Below are positions 55,651-64,000 of a stretch of DNA of 64,000 bases, piece by piece; within the stretch, counting starts at the first letter, position 1; every line of letters begins with the position of its first letter. Below the pieces are notes generated by a model. It did no database searches. It worked only from the letters and a program-made list of their open reading frames with translations, and was not told where the DNA came from. A program made the translations under genes and the position numbers. Origin of the DNA: Anaeramoeba flamelloides (taxonomy: Eukaryota > Metamonada > Anaeramoebidae); assembly GCA_027625915.1 (NCBI GenBank), contig JANTQA010000070.1:3601001-3665000 (forward strand), read 5' to 3'.

Positions 55651-56265
55651 ATTATCAAATTTATCTTTTTTAAAAAAATTTATAAATTTCAGTAAAAGGA
55701 GAAAAAATGTTTTCTTTGTGTTTCACTTATATTTTTAAGAAATCAACCTACAAAAAGTTGATATTGAAATATTTGGGTTTCCCTTTCAGATTTACCCCAA
55801 ATGAGAATCTTCATATAAAAGTATTGAAAAAACTACTTTAATTATAATTATTTGCACACTTTCTTCCTCTTTCTTGATTATTTATTCTTTGTTTTTTCTT
55901 TGGTAGTAAATTTGAGAAAATTATTTAGTTTTCTATCAATTAATAAACGCATTTTAATTTGCAAATCTTTTGTAAATATAAGTTGAAAACTATTTTCATA
56001 AGAAGACTACTTATTCCAAAAGAAAAACTTAAATCTCCAAAGTAATCAAGACTTTGAACCTCACTTTTTTTTAAGGGACTAATACCTATTAAATTTTTCT
56101 ACCTAAATTTAATAGAGATTGAGAAAAATTTTTTTGGTAATTACTTAGATTTGAAATACCCTGATTATTTTCAATATTAAACTTATTTCTATATAAGGAA
56201 TCCTTATTTAGAAATTGTTCAAAAAAAAAAAATTAATAGAGACTAGTTCCTTAAGGAATACCTTT

Positions 56266-56302
56266 GAAATTGAAATTGAAATTGAAATTGAAATTGAAAT
56301 TT
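56266..56302. repeat. GAAATT hexanucleotide repeat
   Basis: Six uninterrupted units between the SPRY and B-box genes. Confidence 0.95.
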
Positions 56303-58849
56303 ATAATATTGTGTGTTTAAAGAAGGTTTATTGGTTGTTAAATTTCACAAATTTTTGACCAGAGAGATCTAAGAATCAAAAAATGTCTGAATTTTTAAGT
56401 TTTATATTAAAAAATGAAAAAGAAGGGTAGCCAAAAATCAACTCTTTGAAAAAATTTCCTTATATGTAATTTTTTCAAACCCTTACACATAGTAGGCCAT
56501 TTTCTATTCTTTTTTTGGATTGTAAGTTAAGTCAGAAGGGTTCAAAAAATGACAAAGAATATCAATAAGGAGTAAAGTGCAAATTTTTGGTGGAGTATAT
56601 CTTTTTTATATTTAAAACCAAGACATTTTTGAATTATGTCTAGGTAATTGATTTGGGATTGTAGTAAATCACTAAAATTCCCATTTCTTAAAAAAATAAG
56701 AAAGATCATTTTTTCACAACTGAAACAACATAACATAATTTTTTTAAATATCAAAAACTGACAATATTTTTGCAAATTTAATTTTAAAACGATCCTTTTA
56801 TTAAAAAAACTCTAAAAACTTTACTGTGCAAACCTCAACACAGTTTATCTTTTATACAACAAATTGTTGTTTGAGAATTAATCCAAACATTATAAATTTT
56901 TCAAAAAAGAATGAAAAAAAATATGAAGTACTTTTGGCCTGGATTATGTTGTTCCACAAACAATTTGAGGAGAAAATCTCCTCTTAGTCATGGTGGGGAG
57001 ATTTAATTCAAGGAAAAACAAAAAGAACCAAAAAGTTAAGATAAGACAAAACAACGTCCACTTTGTAATAATTAATATAGTCGTTCCAACCCTTCAGTAA
57101 AAAATTTAAACGGTCCTGAATTCGATTTTCTATTTTGAAATTTTATGTTGTACAGCAAACTGTAAAAAGGGTTATTAAAACTCATCATAAATCTAAAATT
57201 ATTAATACAAGATTAAATAATTAGGTTAGCTGTTTTTTTGGTTTTGAAAATTTACAAACAAATCGATAAACATACTTATATTAGTATGGATCTTTAATTT
57301 CCAAGATTGTTAAAAACTCAGGTTTTTACAATTTTAAAAACAATGTTTGAAAAATACTTTCAAGTTTTCATGGTTTCTGTTATTTCAATGATTTAAATTC
57401 TTGAGAAAATTTAATTTTTATCTTTGTTTTTACCTTTAAAAAAAATTAACTCTAATGAAGTAAGAGAAGTTGAAAATTTTAACTTATGAAAGAAATTGAA
57501 TTTTCTTATTCAAAGAATACAATTTTATAATATACAACCCATTTCTATATCGTTTAATATTATGTACTGTTGGAACTATTTTATGGTTTATGAACACAAT
57601 GTAACACTTCAACATAACTCAATGATCATAAATCATTGTCAATTCGATCAATTAACTTTAAATTTATTTATTGGGAGTGTTTCTAAGGTTAAAAAACAGA
57701 GATAATTTTTCAATTTCATTTTCACCATCCTTAACAAGGTGTTCGAGTTTAGGTGTATCAAAATTGTTGTTCTTTTTTCATTTAAAAATTGGCATTAAAT
57801 AATTTTTTGATCCCAATTGGGGAATATTTTTAAAGATCATCCCTTTACTTTTTATGTGGAATTGTTACAAATTGTGCTGAGACAAATTGGTAATTTGCAA
57901 ACTTATTTCTTAATTCAATAAATAGGTTAGAATTTCAAAAAGCAATACTTATCGACTAGAAATAGAGAGGGCCCCAATTTATTTTTATATTGGTTAAAAG
58001 TTTTTTGATTTTTTTTTAATACCGAGGTTTAATGTGAGTTAAAGTTATATTAATCTTTTGTATTCAGAAAAATATTATCATTTATCAAATTACTATTAGT
58101 TGAAGAAACTCTTTTTAGAAAAATAACACCAAAAAGTTCCAAATTGGGAATATCTTCAAGTAATACGAAAGAGCAAATATTGTAAAAAGCTGTTAGAAAA
58201 ACACTCACATCTGTATGAATTGAAACATATTTATTTAAGATATTTTATCAAATACCTTATTGAAAATACTTTGGTTATTCGAAAATAGTTTCAGTTTTAA
58301 AAAAATTCTTAGAAAACTATATAAAATCTTCTAAAAAAATGTCTTAATTGAATAGTTATACAAAAAAAAAAAAGAAATTTTCTTTTACAAATTTTCTATA
58401 TCTTGTATAAGAAATAGGAATTATCATTATTATTGAAGAAGTGTTAGTATTACTCTAGATGTTCTTTTACTTAAATTTTATGAGTAGTTTCAAAGCTTAA
58501 AATTATAGAATTTGCAATTATTCACGGGTGTCAACAACATAATAATTATTTTTCAAAATTAAAAAACTCTTTTTTTTTTTGTTTTTTTTTATTATTTAAG
58601 GGGGGGGAGTTTTTAGTTCCACTTGTTTGTCCTAATTCCTAAATGTTTATTTAGAAATGATAATTAAATGATTTACATATACTTTTATTTTTCACTAGGG
58701 GTAATAAAGTTATGGGGTCTCTTTTGTTAATAATATTAAAAATATTATTGTTTTTAAAAATATGAGATATATTAATTTTTTTTTAATTCACCTATCCAGA
58801 TTTCAAGATTATTTTCATAGTCTATACAGTTCCAGAACAAGCCTGGTTA

Positions 58850-58966
58850 TTTATAAAAGGATTTTTCTTTTGGATAAAGGAAATTAAACAACAATTTTAT
58901 TAATATTCACAATTGTCAATCTTGCATTGGATTTTTTTCATCTCCTGTATTTTTTACACTACTATA
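58850..58966. mobile_element. MITE family M1, right-end fragment
   Basis: AAACAACAATTTTATTAATA, then TTCACAATTGTCAATCTTG and TTTTTTCATCTCCTG match the right end of copies A-C. The left part is missing or decayed beyond recognition. Confidence 0.7.
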
Positions 58967-59239
58967 TCAGATAAAAAATGAAAATTTTGTTAAATAATCG
59001 TGAAAGTTATTTAAAAAAAGTCAATAAATTTCATTCCTATTTTAGAATTGACTTCAAAAGATCAAGAAATTAACCTTCAAAATTAATTTAACCTTAGTTA
59101 TTGTAGTAAACATAAAAAACCATAAAATAACTTTTATAAAGTTATTGCTTTTCATCTTTTAAAGGGTTTGATGAGTGCTTCAAAGTGTTTTAAAGGTTCG
59201 AAAGTCATAAAGCTCTCGAAAAGTTCAGATATTTTTTAG

Positions 59240-59400
59240 ACTGGTATTTGAATTCTAAATATCAAAATTTTCACTTTATTATCAATTTCATTTTTAAACA
59301 GAGCCACAAATTTCAATCTTTTCTTTAAAAACTCTTTTTATCAAAGAGAAATATGGAAAAGGCTGTGAAAATTTGTTCCCACTTAAAATTCAAAAACCAG
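59240..59400. mobile_element. MITE family M3, copy C
   Basis: CTGGTATTTGAATTCTAAAT to AAAATTCAAAAACCAG, about 161 bases. The right flank CAATGA is shared with copy B at 17,490. It lies just upstream of the B-box gene and so may sit in its promoter or leader. Confidence 0.8.
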
Positions 59401-59467
59401 CAATGAATTTCCAATTATTATTCATTTTTTTAATTTTTACTACTTTTGGTCTTGTTCTTTTGGTAGT

Positions 59468-59681
59468 ATGAGTAAAAATAACATTTATGTTCCTATTGAA
59501 TCAATTTCTCGAGAAGAAAAAATTATTAAAAATCCATGTGAATCTTGCCTACGACAACAAAAACAAACCGAATCAAATTATTATTGTGAAGATTGTAAAT
59601 TTTATTTTTGTTCAAATTGCGATCTTGAGACACACAAACCATTTGTTCTCAAAGATCATATTCGAAAACCAATTCAAAATT
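59468..59681 (+). CDS. B-box zinc-finger protein, first exon only
   Basis: The start of a gene: MSKNNIYVPIESISREEKII and then a B-box with Cys24-Cys27, Cys40-Cys43, Cys48-Cys51 and His56-His64 as likely zinc ligands (NPCESCLRQQ, NYYCEDCKFYFCSNCDLETH, KDHIRKPI). The exon should end at 59,681 before GTATAA, in phase 1, because beyond it the frame enters a 30-base T run. I could not find the next exon before the window ends. Acceptors near 60,520-60,545 and 61,331 give stops in this phase. As other genes here have 3.6-5.5 kb introns, the rest may lie beyond 64,000. B-box proteins often continue with a coiled coil and act as scaffolds or TRIM-type ligases, but that cannot be tested here. Confidence 0.75.
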
Positions 59682-59688
59682 GTATAAT

Positions 59689-59722
<34 letters not shown>

Positions 59723-60202
59723 AAAAAACATCAACCCCTTTTTTGACAGTTGAATTCAATAAATAACCAAAATTATTGAAATTAAAAAAAGAAAAACAAC
59801 CCTCGGACTTTAATTTCGAAAATAAAATTTCTCATAATACCACCTTGCTGTTCGTTGAATAATAAATGGGAAAAAATTTTTAGTTCTTTTTCCTTTTTTT
59901 CTTTTTTAATTTCTCCTTACAAAGCCAAATTTTCAAAGAAACAGATTGGAATTTGTGATCTCTATTGATTTGTTTGTTTCTTTTTAATTGTAAACTTCTT
60001 CTTGTTCGACACAAATTCCAAAAAAGTGATTAAATTTCAGTTAAGAGAGTAGCCACGTTAAAGGAAAAATTTTTCACTTTTTTGCAATTCTGAAGAGGAT
60101 CAGAAAATAACATTTTTTACTCTGGTTGTACCTTATTGATTTTTATTATTTAAATTACTTCATTCATTAGATTTTTTTAATTTTTTTTTCAAAGTCTCAA
60201 AG

Positions 60203-60306
60203 AAATTGCCACAATAGAATGTTGAGTTGAATTGCTTAAAATAGCGTTTTGGATGTTGAATGACTTATCTTTTATCCTTCTCTCAACACTCTATTATGGC
60301 ATTTAA
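60203..60306. repeat. Small hairpin with 22-base inverted ends
   Basis: TTGCCACAATAGAATGTTGAG at the left and CTCAACACTCTATTATGGCA at the right, two mismatches, about 104 bases overall. Probably a minimal MITE. Confidence 0.7.
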
Positions 60307-62129
60307 TTTTTTCCTTTTTTTATTTTTTCATCATTTTTGAGATTTTTTTAATCCTGATAACATAAAGCAATTAGAAATATTTTTTATTAGTGACATTTGG
60401 GATTAATGGATTTTGTTTAAAAAGAACAACAATATTACAATTGAGAGAATCATAAAAGGAAACATAAATGGGACTTAAATAGCTAGAAGGATTCCAAAAA
60501 AAGAATAATTAAGTCAAATTATTACTTGTTAGGATTTTAAATCGTTGGATTTAGTGGAATATGAGAAGTGAATATGATTATATGTTATCAAAGATTAAAC
60601 CACAAAATAGTTATAAGTTTTATTCAAAGAATCTGAAATTATCTTCTCCCAAAAAAAAAAAACTAAACCTCCATTCCAAAAATTTGGACACATCTAAAAT
60701 CAAAAATAGGGAAACAAAAATTCAATTTATGATATTTTTCCAAACGTAATATAAAACCATATTTAAGTAACATAGTATTAATGGTTTTTTAAGTAATCAT
60801 TTTCATCCAAATATAAGAAAACAATATAAAACAAAAAATCAAAACAAGTGTCCAAAATAAGGATACGAGCTGAAATTAAAGAGTTTGAACAAAAAATATA
60901 TTGGTAGATTTGTTAAAATTACACCAACAATGGTTGATCGATCAAAATGATAAGATACCATGCATAGGTTGTATGTGGATTTTTCAATTTAAGAAACTCA
61001 ACTGTAACCATCTATCAACCATCTATAAAAAATTTTCAGATCTAACTAAACCGATTAAGTAACCGAAAAAAAGAAAATGAAAACAAAAACAAAAAAGACA
61101 AAAAAAAATGAAATAGTTTGTTGAATTAAAATTAATTTCCAATTGGATGTAAATCATGTTATTGTTATTTTTCCAACTGTTTAAACTGTGTCCAAATTAA
61201 TGGAATTAAGTTTATTTTAATAAAAAAATAATAATAATAAAAAAACTATTTTATCAATATAATCACTTTTTTTTAATTGTTGAACATTACTAAAAAAAAA
61301 ATATCAAATAATTTTTTTAAAAAAATTTTTAGAGAATCTACGATCACACGCGACTAAAATAAAATGTTCTTATCTCATCTCTCTCAAATTTTTATCATGT
61401 CTTATGGTGTAGCTACTCCCTTAACTATCTTTTTTCAATTCAGAAATCTGGCTTTCATTTCGGGTTATTAGTTGACTCAAAGCAAGACACAAAATGAAAG
61501 TAAGTTGTTTTTGAATGTAAGTCACATTCGTGAACCATTGTCCAAATGTCTCTAAAAAATCTGATTAGTCAAGTAGTAATATTTGTTGATTCTCTTAATT
61601 AGAAAAGATTATTTGTATTAGTAAAAAACTTCAACAATTTCAGAAAAAAATCTGCATTTTGCCACAAATTTAAAGGTTGAGTTATCAATATTCATACTAC
61701 AAAGTTGTAAAATATCTTTCTTAATCGTCTCAAAAAATGTATATTAATAGCTAAAAAATTCAGTTGTTCAAAAATTAAATAATTAACCAATAGATATATT
61801 TTTGACAAATTATTTTGCATATATTTGAAAAATATATTGATAATACAACTAGCATCAGAAAAAGAAAACAAAACTAACCAATATTAGTGTTTTAGGTGAA
61901 TGATTATTGAGTAAATCTTTGAAATTTAAAAATTAAAAAGATAGTTTACTTTTGGTCGTTTCTAAACATTAATTATTAAATACAGGAAATACTATTATTT
62001 GAAGTTTCTATCTTTTTGGTTTCGAAAAGGAATAAAAAACAAAGATCAAAATGACAATTTTAAATTGTGATTATTAGTAAAAAAAATCTAATAATTTATT
62101 TTTCAATAAGATTTATTATAGATTTTTTA

Positions 62130-62370
62130 GATCCATTTGAAACATAATCCAAATTTCAAAATTAGGTGCAAATTTTTTTTTATTATTTTTTTCTTTTTTC
62201 ATTTGTCTTTCAAAAAATGAAATGATAACACTATATTTTTATTTATTAATCTATATTGGTTATTAACTCTTAACACTTTAGTAAAATACATGATTATTCA
62301 AAAAAAAAAAATTAAACAAATTTCTTTCTGATGAAAAATCAGTCACTATTTTTGAAATTTACTCTAGATC
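62130..62370. repeat. Dispersed repeat R-F, copy 2 (inverted)
   Basis: Complement of 51,008-51,240, with TTATTTATTAATCTATATTG and TTTCTGATGAAAAAT blocks. Confidence 0.7.
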
Positions 62371-63184
62371 ACTAATACCATTTACACCTCAATTACAACA
62401 TATTTTAATTACATTCAAATCTAGGGCAGCATTAATTCCTTATGATATTTTTGATTCAGATCAATTAAAAAAATTTTTTTTTTAGGAAATAAAACCAAAA
62501 TAACATGATTTAAAACTATTAATTGTTCATTTAATTTCTCAAGAACAATTAAAGAAAACAAAAGAAAAATAATTTTTTGACAAATTAATTAAAATTCCAA
62601 ATTTAAAGAAAAACAAATAATTAACAACCAATTGAAAATAATGTGTTGAAACATAAGATGGAATACCCTTTTACAAAATATTTTTACCTTCAAAAGTTAA
62701 ATTACCATGAAGAAAGAGAAATTTCCATTATATCTAAATGATTGATCGAATAAAAAAAAAAAAAAAATACATTGAACTTTAGTGCTTTGAAATTTCTCTA
62801 AAATACAACATTAAGAAAAGAAGAAGAACAAAAAGAAGATAAAAAAGTATTTTAAACAATGATTTTTAATTTTTTGTTTGATGATTATACAATAGAAAAG
62901 GCTTCAAAATTGAAATACCTCTTCCTTGATTATCTCAGATACTTTAAAAAAGTGTTGTTTTTTTTGGTGGTAACCAAATATGGAATTTCAATATGGTTGA
63001 TAGTATACAAAGTATTTCTTTCTATACAGTAGGATCCAATAATAGATTAAAAAATGATAATATACAATAAGTTGTTATTTGGGTGGATTAAAAGGAGAAA
63101 ATAAAATTGTCAATAAATCAAAACAGAATTCAATAATTTTTTTGATCTGATTGGTGTATTTTTGTTTGTTTATGGTTCATTTAA

Positions 63185-64000
63185 AAAAAAAAAACATTTT
63201 TAAGATTTTATAAAAAAGTTGGAATTGGGCTTTATCAAGGGGGTCCCTTATCACCAATTCTCTTCACATTTATATCTCATTTCCTACTAGAAAAGTTAAA
63301 AACTCTGGCTGTTCATGTTCAAATGTATGCAGATGATCTTATTCTTATTATGAAAGGGCCTTTAATCTCTCTAAAAATTAATTTAGAAAGGATTTTTGAA
63401 ATAATAAAAAGATTCGGGATGAATCCACATAATAAAAAAACCAAATATAAAAAAGAATTAAAAGATATTTTTTATCTTGGAATTTGGTTAGAAAAAAACA
63501 CACATCTTGAATATAATTTCAAAAAAGTAGAAAAGTCCTTGGAAACACTTAATCGATTGTTTCAACAAAATAAACTCAACAATGGAATCAAAATAACTTC
63601 TTTCAAAGCTCTCATTTTAAGTCAACTTTATTATGTTCTCAAAATATTTGACTTGACACAAAGTGATTTTGAAAGAATTGAAAGATTTATTAATAAACCA
63701 GTTTCAAATTTCTTACAAATTAATATCAATTCACCAAGATTAATTTATAAAACTGAAGCAAAAATTGATCTCGCTAGATTAAAAATATACAGAAGAAAAT
63801 ATAAATTGATAGAAAGATTAGATTTCTTAAATTTAAAAAAATTAAAAACGATACTAAATTTTCGAACACTGGAAAATGAAAATATTAATTGGTACACTAA
63901 GGGATTAAAATTATTAGATTTAGAATTAAAAGTTTTTCTATTAACCAAATTGGAAAATGTAACTAGTTGGAAAGTTCAACAATATCTAAAAATTATAAAA
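63185..64000 (+). mobile_element. LINE (non-LTR) reverse transcriptase, 3' part, runs off the window
   Basis: One frame stays open from 63,185 to the window end (272 codons). It contains GIGLYQGGPLSPILFTF (RT motif 4) and VQMYADDLILIM (catalytic YADD, motif 5), then FGMNPHNKKTKY and FYLGIWL (motifs 6-7), and a thumb-like segment with ITSFKALILSQLYYVLKIFD and FERIERFINKPVSNFLQ. This order is typical of LINE-type RTs. The fingers upstream of the QGG motif are missing, with a stop at 63,182, so the copy is 5'-truncated or 5'-decayed. The open frame across 800 bases suggests fairly recent insertion. The endonuclease type cannot be seen here, but an APE-type fragment lies at 18,040. Confidence 0.88.

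Larger units (their letters stand above)
55651..59467. other. Divergent intergenic region
   Basis: Both flanking genes start at its edges. It contains a GAAATT hexanucleotide run at 56,266-56,302, a right-end fragment of M1 at about 58,850-58,966, and an M3 copy at 59,240-59,400 only 68 bases before the B-box start codon. The part 56,300-58,800 is anonymous AT-rich sequence. Confidence 0.55.
59682..63184. other. Intron or intergenic DNA after the B-box exon
   Basis: T-rich at its start. It contains a small hairpin at 60,203-60,306 and repeat R-F copy 2 (about 62,130-62,370). A few decayed coding-like stretches (near 60,560-60,750, 62,313-62,480 and 62,950-63,060) have stops in every frame and no recognised family. 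Confidence 0.45.

Noticed and set aside
57496-57705. 69-codon plus-strand stretch
   Set aside because: No domain, no splice context, and composition like that of the surrounding intergenic DNA.
59191-59215. GGTTCGAAA-like string considered as a tRNA B box
   Set aside because: No matching A box, acceptor stem or anticodon arm at the right distance; no tRNA was found anywhere in the window.
60540-60749. Possible second exon of the B-box gene
   Set aside because: Both nearby acceptors give a stop in the required phase, and the stretch has no B-box or coiled-coil feature.

Overview
The window is very A+T-rich eukaryotic nuclear DNA with long homopolymer runs, AT microsatellites and spliceosomal introns (GT...AG, acceptors usually TTTAG or ATTAG). 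TAA and TGA are both used as stops, so the code looks standard. The gene set is an RCC1-BTB protein, BTB proteins with acidic inserts, a Spg1/Tem1 GTPase, a TTBK-type kinase, a rhodanese plus dual-specificity phosphatase, a TOM1-like VHS-GAT adaptor, a SPRY protein and a B-box protein. Together with many MITEs this points to a free-living amoeboid protist. Anaeramoeba-like metamonads fit best in my view, amoebozoans are the alternative, and the sequence alone does not prove either.

Layout. 1.3-7.4 kb (+): RCC1-BTB gene with a 4.3-kb intron. 10.9-16.9 kb (-): three-exon gene that I read as ILEI-BTB-BTB-ILEI, with a 4.2-kb intron. 16.9-21.3 kb: repeats and a decayed APE-type LINE fragment. 21.4-22.4 kb (-): Spg1/Tem1-type GTPase, three exons. 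26.0-33.2 kb (-): TTBK-like kinase ending in a CaaX box, two exons with a 5.5-kb intron between the HRDIKP and DFG motifs. 33-38 kb: MITE-rich. 38.5-39.8 kb (+): rhodanese-DSP, one exon. 40-44 kb: MITE-rich. 44.4-50.0 kb (+): VHS-GAT TOM1-like gene, four exons with a 3.6-kb intron holding nested elements. 50.2-50.6 kb: minisatellite. 55.1-55.7 kb (-): SPRY protein. 59.5 kb (+): first exon of a B-box protein. 63.2-64.0 kb (+): LINE reverse transcriptase running off the window.

The genes do not form a pathway or operon. Several act in signalling or trafficking: mitotic exit and cytokinesis (Spg1), CK1-family kinase, phosphatase, ubiquitin-cargo sorting (VHS-GAT), and BTB scaffolds. The most distinctive items are the ILEI/BTB fusion, the CaaX-tailed kinase, the recurrent 3.6-5.5 kb introns in otherwise compact genes, and a dense layer of foldback elements and MITEs inserted into one another. 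Exon structures were joined by eye from splice motifs, reading-frame phase and domain continuity; no alignment or database search was run.
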